From: Caprella mutica
Lineage: Eukaryota > Arthropoda > Malacostraca > Amphipoda > Caprellidae
Direction: 5' to 3'
DNA: 64,000 nucleotides
Assembly (NCBI GenBank): GCA_947561585.1
Contig: CANNZV010000266.1
Coordinates: forward strand, 299,597-363,596
Shown: piece by piece, positions 30,584-43,610 of the stretch
Layout: each line of letters begins with the position of its first letter
Numbering within the stretch: position 1 is the first letter of the stretch
Program-made: the position numbers and the translations under genes
The notes under the pieces: model-generated
Database searches by the model: none
What the model saw: only the letters and a program-made list of their open reading frames with translations
What the model was told of the DNA's origin: nothing

Positions 30584-32867
30584 TATATACCTTTATAACA
30601 ACTCTGTATTTTTAAAATACCACATACCTTATTTTTAATCTGATCGGTACCTGTACGTCTTCTTTACCTTTGTCTGTTCCACGTTAACCTCAGGCTTTGA
30701 TTCGAAGATTGCCTTAAAAGTTCCAAAGTTTGGCGAAGCTCTCTTGGAAAGTTATCCAGTTCAATGAAGGCTTTAGCTACTAAGTTCTATAAGCCTATTA
30801 GCTCTAACTTTTTCCTGCTTGTTGCACGAAACCTATTCTAGTACTAAGGATTTAAGGAGTAAGGAGAGTGGAGGGAATTCGGTCATTGGCTTACCCAAAT
30901 TAAGATCATTCATTAACCCTTTCCCTCCTTACGGCATCTGCAGTAGCCATGTAATTATACGCTATTTTATCATAACGGAAATTTTCGTTCTGGGCCGCGA
31001 ACGTGTTAATTGTATTTCTTAAAATATATTATTTTGTTATTGTGACTATAATTAGATGTTTATAAAGAAATACATTAAAAAAATCCGGATAAAAGGATTA
31101 ATGTGCTTATCTATTATCTAACTTAATTATATCTACGAAGAATAGTCCTGTTAATGATTTCATCTATAGTTTATTAATATGTTTTTCTGATTTTTAGTTA
31201 TTCGATTTTGTTACTCTTTGTCGCACATTTGTTACACAAATATTTTTATATTGTGTTCAGTTAAGTTTTAGCTTTGTAAATTAGTTTGCATGAAGGTACA
31301 CCGTACATAGATATGTACAGTATGTGAGTTAATGTAAAAAAATATTACCCTTTTTATCATATTCTATGGTACATAAAGCGACAGTTATAATTAACTCATT
31401 ATTTCGTACATTTATAGAAGTAGGTTCTATAAATATTATAAGATTTTCATATAATAATAATCTGAGATTTTTTACCTTCACTAGCACTTGCCTTTCTGTT
31501 AAAGAAAACAAACTTAAATCCCCCTGAAGTAATTTTCTGCCACCACAAAACACCACTAGATATGTATAGCGACCTCTTTTTCACGTACATAAATGTACTG
31601 CCCGTTGTACGATCTTAACCTGGGTTTTGCTTGTCGATATTATGCTCGAAGTTCACTAGGCCAAATTGTTAGTTATTTCTATTTTGTGTCTATTTCCTTC
31701 ATTTGTTATACAATTTCAAATTACTTTTTCAGTTTGAATATAATTATTTAGAATAAAAATAAAAATGAACTGAACCCGGTAGTTTCTCATTCATTCCGTT
31801 ATTGAATAAATATCTCAAAGATGCTCTAAATTCTATTACCAATCCTCTCCACTGTACTCACTGCCTTTACTTACGTCTTATGAAGTCACTTCAAAGGATG
31901 CAAGACTGTTTGCACTAAGTAGATTCACCTGCCTCTCTTTGAACAGCTTCTCATACTCTGTCTATTTGGTGAAAGTCTATTACATTTTATTGTGTCTGCA
32001 CTGAACTGACTTACACACGAGTATTGGTTAAATGTGAAGCTTTTATCTATCTCGTAGTTATTTAGTTGCACTCCAGTAACATCAGAAATATTTGCACCAG
32101 GAAACTTGCATTTGTTTATTTTACCGAATATTTGATGCATTCTCTCAAAGTATTCAACAGAATGTTTCGAAGTTATAATACAGCTTATCATTTTTCATAT
32201 ACCTACATATCTATAGTTACTGAGTGAATGTAGATGTAAATAAAATAATGAAACTAAACTCCGTAGACTTTTATATCTTGCTGTCACTGCTTCGGTCCCA
32301 TTACAGTCATTGAGTCAAGTACTCAATTTAAATAAACGAAGACAAGCTTAAGAGGGTAATCACCAAACCCCTTTTAACAACTGTATACAATTGAACATAT
32401 CTATTAAAACTATCTTGAATGTTTTTAAATATATTGAACTCTAACTAGTTCACTATTGAGAATTTACTTCACTATAGAGGATTTAAGAAATTCATAGAAG
32501 ACTATAGCAATATATATTTTTTGTGTGTTCATTTTTCCTGTGGTCATATATCTGAGAACCAAATTTTCAGGCATTTCATGAATTTCCGAACGTCTGCTTT
32601 TTATATCTTGCTATATCCAGCTATATCCTTGGATTCAAAAGTGATTGCAATTTATTATGAATGGTTTGAATAGTACACTAACCTAGCTCTTCATTTCACT
32701 CTTGTCTTGTACTTTACTTCCTTAGGGGCACTGAAAACATGACACTACATTCTATTCTCAGTATTAAGGAATTTACGTTCTCTGGCTTAAATCTCCGAGT
32801 GGCTCTCTTACATGTGGCGCAGAACTTGCTATACATGTATTTGAGGGTTCTAGATCCTCTCGCCACG
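30584..32867. other. Intergenic with two unrecognised minus-strand open frames
   Basis: Frames at 31329-31556 and 31925-32191 (75 and 88 codons, minus) have mixed composition and no recognisable motif. They could be exons or chance. No repeats stand out. Confidence 0.35.
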
Positions 32868-33083
32868 CCATACTTTTGCCACACGACACTTTCGCCACAT
32901 GACACTTTGGCCACGTGACACTTTGGCCGCAAGACACTTTGGCCGCAAGACACTTTGGCCGCAAGACACTTTGGCCGCAAGACACTTTGGCCGCAAGACA
33001 CTTTGGCCGCAAGACACTTTTGCCGCAAGACACTTTTGCCGCAAGACACTTTTGCCGCAAGACACTTTGGCCGCAAGACACTC
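32868..33083. repeat. 16-bp tandem array, orphan transposon-end type
   Basis: About 13 units of GGCCGCAAGACACTTT with graded variants at the left (GCCACACGACACTTTC, GCCACATGACACTTTG). The unit starts with GG and resembles the terminal arrays of the other elements, but I find no inverted partner in the window. Confidence 0.85.
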
Positions 33084-34323
33084 TCAAGCCCCCCCCCCTC
33101 CCGCCTCCCCAATTGGACCGCTAACCTAATCTTAGGTGCACAATATCTTTTTATATTTCTAACGTATGATGTTGTCGTGCGGTGAAAGGACCGGTCACCA
33201 TACTCGAGAACTTAGATCATCAAAACAGGGAGGAAACACATCTTCCTTTCCACTATTAACAGTCTTACCTAACTCATCTATGTAATGAATTATTATTTCT
33301 CTCTTCCTCTCGTCACTTTTACCCAATAAAAAACAAAACCCACAGTGTGATGGACATGTTAAAGGGTTTAGTCCTAATCATGTCTTGAAAACCTCAAAGT
33401 TCTTTTTCACAATCTGTAACCATCAATTTAAGTCTACTAGATAAACTGTGTTATACAATATGCTGTGGAACGAGGCCCTCAAATTGAGTACTTACTCTTT
33501 TCTATAATTCAGTCCCCTATAAACAAATCGATAGTAATAAAACACTTGAAGCAATATCCTTAAGAGTTAAGCTACTAAATCCAACATCTGTATACATCCC
33601 ACCAAATGAAAATGTCCACCAGACTGAATTATTTAAACTGGTTCCGCAACTTCCCTCTCCATTTATTCTTGTTTGATATTTTAATGCCCATAGCCCTTTA
33701 TGGGAGCCACTGATACGAACAATCATGGCCATCTGGTCGAAGAAGTGCCTATGAACACAGAAGCCACTTTGCTGAACACGGGGGAACAAACCCATAAACA
33801 TTTACAGACTGATCCATCTTGCATTAATCTGTGCCTAATATCTTCGACCATGAAGGTAACTTACACTTAGCAGAGAGATTCCGATTTATTTGAGAGCGTT
33901 CATTGACAAACTATTATAGAAGAAATTGTTGAAACGCCACCAATGAATCTGCTAAAACACTGCCTTATTTAAAAGAGCTGACTGGTCACTTTTCTCTAAA
34001 CTTACAGACAGGAGCTATGACCAATCAAGGAATCTCCCATAGGAGACTCTCATCACATCCTTCACGGATATGATCCTTTAGGCAGCAACAAATAGCATCC
34101 CCTAAAGCTCTACAAATGTTCAATCTCTCCCAATACTCTTATGGACCGAGATAGAAAATGTCTCTGAGGAGATAGCAGCCAACTTGCTCGGTAGTGGATA
34201 CAAAAGAATTCAATAGAACAACAACTGCTTCAGTGCATTGCCCAACACGTTGAGGACACTAGATGGACAACGATAAATAAGATGAATCTATACATAAATA
34301 TAGAAGTAGAGATACATTCATAT
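33084..34323. other. Intergenic with one unrecognised open frame
   Basis: The minus-strand frame at 33517-33801 (94 codons) is balanced in composition and more protein-like than its neighbours. I recognise no family and see no clear splice context. Confidence 0.35.
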
Positions 34324-34332
34324 ATAAAATAT
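34324..34332. repeat. 9-bp target site duplication, left
   Basis: ATAAAATAT, repeated exactly at 34978-34986. Confidence 0.8.
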
Positions 34333-34977
34333 GGGTCTAGGTCAAAAGATCCCCGGTCAAAAGATCCCCGGTCAAAAGATCCCCGGTCAAAAGATCCCCA
34401 GTCATTTGATTCCTGATCATTTGATCCCCGGTCATATGATCCCCATATCATAAGATCCCCGGTCAAATGATTCCCGGTCATTTGATTCCCAGTCATATTT
34501 CCCGTTTATACACCTATTATTCCTTTATTATATGTGAATATATTAATTATTTAAGATATAATAGAAATATGTACCTTACAGTCTATGAAGTTTTTTAAAG
34601 AAACTATAAGTAATAAGGGTAAAAACAGCTAACAAGAAATTAAATATTTTTTATTCAAATAATTAAAAATATAGGCTTTCAAATTTATATTCCGGCTACA
34701 AAAAATATTCAATGGTAATATCAAATGTACAGGTATATGCAGGTCAATTTTTATATAGAATTAAAGATCGTAATACATTATTGCGTGCTAAATATATGGG
34801 CAAACAAAAAATATGACTGGGAATCAAATGACCGGAGACCAAATGACCGGAGACCAAATGACCGGAGACCAAATGACCGGAGACCAAATGACCGGGAATC
34901 AAATGGTATGGGGATCAAATGGTATGGGGATCAAATGACCGGGGATCTTTTGACCGGGGATCAATTGACCGGCCACC
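34333..34977. mobile_element. Non-autonomous tandem-array-end element
   Basis: 645 bp between 9-bp duplications (ATAAAATAT). The left array, 34338-34500, has about ten units of GATCCCCGGTCAAAA. The right array, 34815-34976, has inverted units such as GACCGGAGACCAAAT and GACCGGGGATC. The 310-bp interior is AT-rich and non-coding. The structure matches the Mutator-like element at 23353-26072. Confidence 0.82.
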
Positions 34978-34986
34978 ATAAAATAT
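34978..34986. repeat. 9-bp target site duplication, right
   Basis: ATAAAATAT, identical to 34324-34332. Confidence 0.8.
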
Positions 34987-35510
34987 AGGAGTAGAGAATC
35001 TAAACGGAAAATCTCACCCTCCTTTCTTCCTTCCATTTTGGATGGTGTAGACCTCCAGCTAGTCCCGCAATTGTATTTGACCAAATGAGCGAGCATGATT
35101 TGAACTCAGATAGCAACAAGCTATAATGAACCTATTACATTTGATGTCATAGTCTGTATGACTTCCCTTGCTCTTCATTTCCCTCTTGCACCAAGATTAC
35201 TGTTCATTTTTCACGTTGATTTACCTCCAGTGTCTAATATAGCAAAGTCCACAATTCAGTTCCAACTAACTGTCATGTAACTGCATTTTCCTTCAACAAA
35301 ATGTCTCTCTGCAAATCCCCAGACAGTCCGCATATGGCAATTAAAAGACAATGCTTACAATAATTAATACATGTCAGTATAGTTTCTATTTTAACTAATA
35401 AAATATTTATTTATTTATTAACTAATAAAATTATCCTGACAATTGAGAGGGCGTTTTTTCTGCCCATGTCCAATATTTCATCCCAAAATGATAATAATTT
35501 GATGACATTG
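34987..35510. other. Intergenic, nothing recognised
   Basis: No gene or repeat supported. Confidence 0.4.
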
Positions 35511-35634
35511 TTAGTATCGAACGGTTACACATTTTCAATCATATATTTTATTTTAAATAGTTTTATTTTTAACCTTATTTTAATTATTATAGTTTTTGTT
35601 ATATGATCGGTAATGTGGAACCGTTCGTTAACTC
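35511..35634. mobile_element. Hairpin MITE, TTATCGG family, diverged
   Basis: ATCGAACGGTTACACATTTT on the left, AATGTGGAACCGTTCGTTAA on the right. Confidence 0.65.
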
Positions 35635-36037
35635 GTATTTTGCTCTGTAATTACTTCTTATTCGAGAAAATGAACTCCCCATGAGAGATTGGAATAAACT
35701 ATATATGTACATATTATACATAGAATTGAATTTCGTACTCTGTCTTCTGGTCAAAATATGAAAATTTAAAATAAACAAGAATTCATGAATAAATAAATCT
35801 TAATGAATAGATGGTGATATGAGTAAGAGTGAGACAGTGAGTTAATATACTCGTGATGAGTGATTATTATATTACAATGTAATTATTCACAAAGTTAAAC
35901 AGAGACTAATCTTCTGCTCAGTAGTTACTAATTAAAATGAATAATGATAGAACTAATTAATATAGCTCTCAAAAGTAGAGCAGAGTTTGTCTGGTGTGAC
36001 GGTGTTTGGTCTGTCCTTTAGTGGTAACAGGTGTGAC

Positions 36038-37150
36038 CGGACAATTGCCACACCCGGACAATTGCCACACCCGGACAATTGCCACCTCGACTATTGCCAC
36101 CCCGACTATTGCCACCCCGACTATTGCCACCCCGACTATTGCCACCCCGACTATTGCCACCCCGACTATTGCCACCCCGACTATTGCCACCCGGACAATT
36201 GCCACCCAATAATTATTATCAAGCCTCTTAACTTAAAAGATAGTGATAAAATATGCATAGTATTTTTATACGATTAATTATTTACATTTTAAGATACAAA
36301 TTTCTTCATTCAACATTTCTTATTATTTTATAAAATTAATTATTCCAATTGGTGATATATATTAAATTCATTTTTTTATAGGATTTATATCCATCATACA
36401 CTATATTTCTATCATGCAATTGGTCATCTCCATTATAAATCAAATATTTCTTCCTTTTATCAACGCTATCATTATTAAGCAAATATTTATACTTTAATAT
36501 ATGGCAAGCTACAGTATTTGAAATCAGTCGCTCGAATTATGTACATATTTTAAACTCCTTTTACATTTTTTAATATAAATTTTCAAACTTTTCTTTCCAT
36601 TCTTGTGACCGGTTATATTCTATGACACCTGTTATTAGTATTTTACTGTAAAAATATGTTTAATTAACATTTTCAATATGCAACATTATTGATTCATGAT
36701 CAATTGTTGATAAAATCCTTTATTATCTCACCCAGTAAAGTACTATTAATTGATAATAGACAAACAATAGGTATTTACATAATAACTACTTAATTAAGAA
36801 AATTTTCAAGAGAAAAATCATGAAAATAATAATTAGGGTGGTAACAATATGCTTTAATAATCATAGATCCTAAAAATCTCATTTTAACGGAGAGGATTAA
36901 ACACCATTGATTCGTTTTAAACCACCAGGATATAGAATTCAATACTGTTCAATTTTTTTTTCGTTTATGATATTCTTAATATCTATGACGTACTAAAAGC
37001 AAATTTTCACAACTCTAATAAAAATCATTAAGGTGGCAATTGTCCGGGGTTGGCTATTGTCCTTGGTGACAATTGTCCGTGTGGCAATTGTCCGGGGTGG
37101 TTATGGTCCGAGGTGGTGGCAATTGTCCGGGTGGCAATTGTCCTATCACC
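36038..37150. mobile_element. Probable tandem-array-end element without visible duplication
   Basis: The left array, 36038-36208, has about 11 units of GCCACCCCGACTATT or GCCACCCGGACAATT. The right array, 37031-37150, has inverted units GGTGGCAATTGTCCGGG. The interior of 820 bp is AT-rich and non-coding. I could not find a 9-bp duplication, so the two arrays may come from different insertions. Confidence 0.68.
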
Positions 37151-38017
37151 CTATTTAATATAAAAAGACATTGTCTATTTATAATAAATATAACAAAATT
37201 CAAGTATCTACATATAATAATTTATGAGATACAAATGTTTGAGAATTAAAAAAATTGTCAAATTGACTGCTTGGTAGTTCGATCATTTCAAAAATTAAAT
37301 CTATTTTAATTAAAAAAAAAATACTTTCTGTTAATGTGGGTCATAACTAGATTTTAGATAATTAGATATTAATGACAGTTTGTCTCAATGAACCAAAAGT
37401 TCATTTAAATTTTCAACATTCTGTCCCAAAACATGTATAGGTATAATGAATAATATAAGGTAGTGACTAACCTTATTACATTGAGTGGGACTTATTTTAT
37501 TGAGTAAAATATTCATTACTTTGGTAAATTCAGACTAAAGTTTACAAACTACATACATTTAATTTACAATTATAATTAACTAATGTAAGTTACATACGGT
37601 TCATTTTGTTTCAGTTTTGTAATTTAATTACTATACTATTTACTGATGTCACTTCATTAATGAAATCCATCTCAAAAGTTTTCTCCTTTAGACTAATAAT
37701 ACATCAGTAGCTCATTATTTTTCCGTAATTAACTTAAATCACTTCCACTGTATCATTTATTTCCTTAAGAACTCGTTCCAACTTACTTACAAGAAGAACG
37801 TCTACTTTATTTATTAAGTAAACATGATATATCAACAGATTTTTTGACAGTTTACTAAATTCACGTTTCCAAAATTAAACTTTACTAATTAATTATAATG
37901 CTTGAAAATATTTTAAAATTAGTCTGGATACACGAGGACAAATTTGTAAGATTTGATAATAATAGAAAATTGTGATTTGAAAAATTAGCATCATGCGGAG
38001 AATTTTTTTCTTTGCCA
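37151..38017. other. AT-rich intergenic stretch
   Basis: Nothing recognised. Confidence 0.4.
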
Positions 38018-38225
38018 GAACATGGCAGTTTTGCGACACGGTGATATAACTGTTCCCGTTAGGAACTGCAGGTACTCGGACCTTCATTTGCAAAGAAGGA
38101 ACTTGAAGAAATGAAGGCAGTAGAATGTTTTGATCAGCAAATGACGGTTTGTTTCGTCAGAGTTTGTTATGCGTCAAGTTACGGAGTGAAAGTTTGTATT
38201 ACCAGACGTGATCTGAAGAATGATG
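38018..38225 (+). repeat. Module adjoining the 19-bp satellite, copy 1
   Basis: The sequence from TTTTGCGACACGGTGATATA through GTACTCGGACCTTCATTTGC to GTCTGAAGAATGATGACA-like DNA recurs in inverted orientation at 62550-62765. In both places it directly adjoins a 19-bp satellite array. No coding frame was recognised in it. Confidence 0.85.
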
Positions 38226-39522
38226 ACAGTGATGAACTGTGACGCTAGTGATGAACTGTGACGCTAGTGATGAACTGTGACGCTAGTGATGAACTGTGAC
38301 GCTAGTGATGAACTGTGACGCTTGTGATGAACTGTGACGCTAGTGATGAACTGTGACGCTAGTGATGAACTGTGACACTAGTGATGAACTGTGATGCTAG
38401 TGATGAACTGTGACGCTAGTGATGAACTGTGACGCTAGTGATGAACTGTGACGCTAGTGATGAACTGTGACGCTAGTGATGAACTGTGACGCTAGTGATG
38501 AACTGTGACGCTAGTGATGAACTGTGACGCTAGTGATGAACTGTGACGCTAGTGATGAACTGTGACGCTAGTGATGAACTGTGACGCTAGTGATTAACTG
38601 TGACGCTAGTGATGAACTGTGACGCTAGTGATGAACTGTGACGCTAGTGATGAACTGTGACGCTAGTGATGAACTGTGACACTAGTGATGAACTGTGACG
38701 CTAGTGATGAACTGTGACGTTAGTGATGAACTGTGACGTTAGTGATGAACTGTGACGCTAGTGATGAACTGTGACGCTAGTGATGAACTGTGACGCTTGT
38801 GATGAACTGTGACGCTAGTGATGAACTGTGACGCTAGTGATGAACTGTGACACTAGTGATGAACTGTGATGCTAGTGATGAACTGTGACGCTAGTGATGA
38901 ACTGTGACGCTAGTGATGAACTGTGACGCTAGTGATGAACTGTGACGCTAGTGATGAACTGTGACGCTAGTGATGAACTGTGACACTAGTGATGAACTGT
39001 GACGCTAGTGATGAACTGTGACGTTAGTGATGAACTGTGACGTTAGTGATGAACTGTGACGCTAGTGATGAACTATGACGCTAGTGATGAACTGTGACGC
39101 TAGTGATGAACTGTGACACTAATGATGAACTGTGACACTAGTGATGAACTGTGACGCTAGTGATGAACTATGACGCTAGTGATGAACTGTGACGCTAGTG
39201 ATGAACTGTGACGCTAGTGATGAACTATGACGCTAGTGATGAACTGTGACGCTAGTGATGAACTGTGACACTAATGATGAACTGTGACACTAGTGATGAA
39301 CTGTGACGCTAGTGATGAACTATGACGCTAGTGATGAACTGTGACGCTAGTGATGAACTGTGACGCTAGTGATGAACTGTGACGCTAGTGATGAACTGTG
39401 ACGCTAGTGATGAACTGTGACGCTAGTGATGAACTGTGACGCTAGTGATGAACTGTGACGCTAGTGATGAACTGTGACACTAGTGATGAACTGTGACGCT
39501 AGTGATGAACTGTGACGCTAGG
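38226..39522 (+). repeat. 19-bp satellite array, about 68 copies
   Basis: Unit GTGATGAACTGTGACGCTA, with marker variants (CTTGTG, GACACTAG, GATGCTAG, GACGTTAG, AACTATGAC). The marker order CTTGTG ... GACACTAG ... GATGCTAG occurs twice, offset by exactly 475 bp (25 units; 38321 and 38796), showing block duplication within the array. Confidence 0.95.
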
Positions 39523-39608
39523 GGCCGTATAAAGATCATGACTTCGAGGACATCCAAAAGCTGAAAACACAAAATCATTGTAGTTTTTAGTTATTTTAAA
39601 TAATGTAA

Positions 39609-40068
39609 ATGTACACTACCTATTCACTGCCAATTCAATGCCAATTCGCTGCCTATTCACTGCCTTTTTACTGCCTATTCACTGCCTATTCACTGCTTAT
39701 TTACTGCCTTTCACTGCCATTTCACTGCCTATTCACTGCCTATTCACTGCTTATTTACTGCCTTTACTGCCATTTCACTGCCTATTCACTGCCTATTCAC
39801 TGCCTATTTACTTCCTATTCACTGCCAATTCACTGCTTATTCACTGCCTATTCAATGCTTTTCACTGCCTATTCACTGCCAATTTACTGCTTATTCACTG
39901 CCTATTTACTGCCTATACACTGCCTATATTCACTGCCAATTCACTGCTTATTCACTGCCTATTCACTGCCAATTCACTGCCAATTCACTTCCTATTCACT
40001 GCCAATTCACTGCTTATTCACTGCCTATTCACTGCCAATTCACTGCTTATTCACTGCCTATTCACTCC
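39609..40068. repeat. 11-bp tandem array
   Basis: About 41 copies of TATTCACTGCC with variants (TATTTACTGCC, AATTCACTGCC, TTATTCACTGC). The long frames through it are repeat by-products. Confidence 0.93.
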
Positions 40069-40540
40069 GTACATTTCATCATGTTACGAAAATGTTTCTC
40101 GTGCGCTTCAATAAATCCAAAGATTGTTTGCAAACATTTTGATATTCAGACAAGATATTGATATATTGAATGAAATATAAAGTTTTTATGGAGCCAATAA
40201 AAGTAAATGTAAATGTTGTATCCATTTCAATAACGTACAAAAATATAGAAATAATAAAAGAGAACTTTTATTTCTTTTTTCAATAATAACTATCAGAAAT
40301 AAAAATACAGACTATTCGGCATTTAAACCAATTTAAATTCAATAATATATGCATTAAAATGTTTAAAACAATGAATTACATTTGGAGAAATGTAATGTAT
40401 TTCAATTTGAAATTCAAAATAAGTTGATAAAACATTAAGATATAACAAAGAGGTTATTTCCAGTGAAATATTATAGATGAGCATGTCTTGTTATTCATGC
40501 GGTCAAATTACAGGGGCATTTAATTTCATTGTTTAGCCGT
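40069..40540. other. AT-rich spacer between arrays
   Basis: Nothing recognised. Confidence 0.4.
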
Positions 40541-40662
40541 TAGAATGTGATAAGAAAAGTGATAGTAAATGTGATAAGAAATGTGATAAGAAAAGTGATA
40601 GTAAATGTGATAAGAAATGTGATAAGAAAAGTGATCGGGAATGTGATAGGAAATGTGATATT
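40541..40662. repeat. 10-11-bp array, GTGATAAGAAA
   Basis: About a dozen units alternating GTGATAAGAAA, GTGATAGTAAA and GTGATAAGAAAT, grouped into a repeating block of three. Confidence 0.85.
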
Positions 40663-40887
40663 ATTCTATCTCATTTTATACTCATTTTCTAGTCAATTTC
40701 TGTCTCAATTTTCAATCTCAATTTTCTTTTTCATTTCTATGCCTCTTCTGTTCTTTTCGAATGAGAACAAATAAACCTCAAAAAGTTTGAATATTTGCCA
40801 AAAAATCTGAATTGGTCTCTACTTTTGAAGTCACAGTCCAAAATCAATATGTTCGAAATAATATTTCAATGTGACGGAGAAACAGTT

Positions 40888-42540
40888 CCCTATTTGATGA
40901 ATTGTATTTGATGAATTGTATTTGATGAACTGTATTTGATGAACTGTATATGATGAACTGTATTTGATGAATTGTATTTGATGAATTGTATTTGATGAAC
41001 TGTATTTGATGAACTGTATTTGATGAATTGTATTTGATGAATTGTATTTGATGAATTGTATTTGATGAACTGTATTTGATGAATTGTATCTGATGAATTG
41101 TATTTGATGAATTGTATTTGATGAATTGTATTTGATGAATTGTATTTGATGAATTGTATTTGATGAATTGTATTTGATGAATTGTATTTGATGAACTGTA
41201 TTTGATGAATTGTATTTGATGAATTGTATTTGATGAATTGTATTTGATGAATTGTATTTGATGAATTGTATTTGATGAATTGTATTTGGTGAATTGTATT
41301 TGGTGAATTGTATTTGGTGAATTGTATTTGGTGAATTGTATTTGATGAATTGTATTTGATGAATTGTATTTGATGAATTGTATTTGATGAACTGTATTTG
41401 ATGAACTGTATTTGATGAATTGTATTTGATGAATTGTATTTGATGAATTGTATTTGATGAATTGTATTTGATGAATTATTGTATTTGATGAATTATTGTA
41501 TTTGATGAATTATTGTATTTGATGAATTATTGTATTTGATGAATTATTGTATTTGATGAATTATTGTATTTGATGAATTGTATTTGATGAATTGTATTTG
41601 ATGAACTGTATTTGATGAATTGTATTTGATGAATTGTATTTGATGAATTGTATTTGATGAATTGTATTTGATGAATTGTATTTGATGAACTGTATATGAT
41701 GAACTGTATTTGATGAATTGTATTTGATGAATTGTATTTGATGAATTGCATTTGATGAACTGTATTTGATGAACTGTATTTGATGAATTGTATTTGATGA
41801 ATTGTATTTGATGAATTATTGTATTTGATGAATTGTATTTGATGAATTATTGTATTTGATGAATTGTATTTGATGAATTGTATTTGATGAATTGTATTTG
41901 ATGAATTGCATTTGGTGAATTGCATTTGGTGAATTGCATTTGATGAATTGTATTTGATGAATTGTATTTGATGAATTGTATTTGATGAACTGTATTTGAT
42001 GAACTGTATTTGATGAACTGTATTTGATGAATTGTATTTGATGAATTATTGTATTTGATGAATTGTATTTGATGAATTGTATTTGATGAATTGTATTTGA
42101 TGAATTGCATTTGGTGAATTGCATTTGGTGAATTGCATTTGGTGAATTGCATTTGGTGAATTGCATTTGGTGAATTGCATTTGGTGAATTGCATTTGGTG
42201 AATTTTATTTGGTGATTTTTATTTGGTGAATTTTATTTGGTGAATTTTATTTGGTGAATTTTATTTGGTGAATTGCATTTGGTGAATTGCATTTGGTGAA
42301 TTGCATTTGGTGAATTGCATTTGATGAATTTTATTTGATGAATTTTATTTGATGAATTGTATTTGATGAATTGTATTTGGTGAATTGTATTTGGTGAATT
42401 GTATTTGGTGAATTGTATTTGGTGAATTGTATTTGGTGAATTGTATTTGGTGAATTTTATTTGGTGAATTTTATTTGGTGAATTTTATTTGGTGAATTTT
42501 ATTTGGTGAATTGTATTTGATGAATTGTATTTGATGAATT
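40888..42540. repeat. 14-bp tandem array, 1.65 kb
   Basis: Unit TTTGATGAATTGTA, with local blocks of variants: TTTGGTGAATTGTA, TTTGGTGAATTGCA, TTTGGTGAATTTTA, and a 17-bp form, TTTGATGAATTATTGTA. The right third (42100-42535) is dominated by GGTG forms, the left by GATG forms. It is flanked by AT-rich DNA on both sides. Confidence 0.95.
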
Positions 42541-43234
42541 ATTCTCATATCAAATAGATATGAAAATATGTGATACATTTATAAACTTTAGGATGTATCT
42601 CATTTAAAACGTGTGTAGAATTTAACTAATCCTATCAGATATTAAAAATTAATAAATAGAAACTGAATAAATATTATTAAAAAAACTGATCTTGCAAATA
42701 AAAATAATTTAATTCATCTGTCTAAACTATTTATTTTCAATCTAATTATGGAAGCAGAGTTTATTTAATTAATAATTTAGCGAAATAGTTTTTTTCCTAA
42801 TTAATAAACCACAGTTCAATTTGTTATTAAACTTTACAATTAGCAGTAAAATATTTCTACCATAGAAATTACATTGGATTCATTTTTAATTAAATTCCAC
42901 GAAGCAAAAACTCTCTCTGATATTCACAGGGAAAACATTCAATGTAGAGAAACAGATTCAATTGAAAAAATCACAAGTTAATTAAATGGAATTTAATATA
43001 TAGAAATAGATTCAATCATAAATAACAAATTAATTAAATGGAATTCAATATAAATATCAATCAATATGGAATACTCTTTGTATGTTAAAGTAGTAATTAT
43101 CATATTTGAGTTAAATACCGAATGAAAATTAAATATCGGAATATGATCAATAAAATACTATATATTCATTGTGGTTCTTCATAATGAATTGTAAGTAAAT
43201 TAAAAACAATATTTATTTGAATTTTAGTAGGTGT
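42541..43234. other. AT-rich intergenic stretch
   Basis: Nothing recognised. Confidence 0.4.
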
Positions 43235-43610
43235 TTAAAGTCTATTTCAGCCATATATTACGTCTAAAGGAAATTAAATACAAGAAACTGGAAGAAATAG
43301 TCAGAAAGGACAGTGGCTCTAAGATCAAAAACACTTACCACCGTCGGTGACAATGCTCATGGATGAGGAAAAGCTACTCCATGATTGCAGTCACTTGCCA
43401 AGGAATGTGAAGAAAAAGGACACCAGCACTGGTGGCTGCACTCCCGGATGGAAGAGGAAAATGAAGAGGTGATAGCAAATGAAGCCAACGAACCTACCTA
43501 AGACAAAAATCTAAGACCTCGTAGTTGAAAAGCATAACCCTAGCGGTATCCTCTAAAACTGCAAGTAACATTAAAAAAAGATATAATGGTAAATATGAAA
43601 AAAAAACAAT
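43235..43610 (-). repeat. Dispersed repeat copy 3 (degenerate)
   Basis: Full-length relative of 2258-2653. The minus-strand stretch still shows LLAVLEDTARVMLFNYE, then a stop soon after LDFCLR. It is the most diverged of the three long copies. Confidence 0.55.

Noticed and set aside
32714..33185. Overlapping frames on both strands through the 16-bp array
   Set aside because: Open frames in all registers are expected from a stop-free 16-bp unit.
35969..36277. Collagen-like GGNSRGGNS frame
   Set aside because: Translation of the terminal array of a transposon, not a protein gene.
36038..37150. 9-bp target duplication for this array pair
   Set aside because: The bases outside the two arrays do not match at any sensible boundary, so no duplication is claimed.
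39609..40142. 158-177-codon frames rich in HCLFTAYS
   Set aside because: By-products of the 11-bp TATTCACTGCC array.
41527..42194. Long minus-strand frames rich in NTIHQIQF
   Set aside because: Translations of the 14-bp array; all three frames stay open for long stretches because the unit lacks stops.
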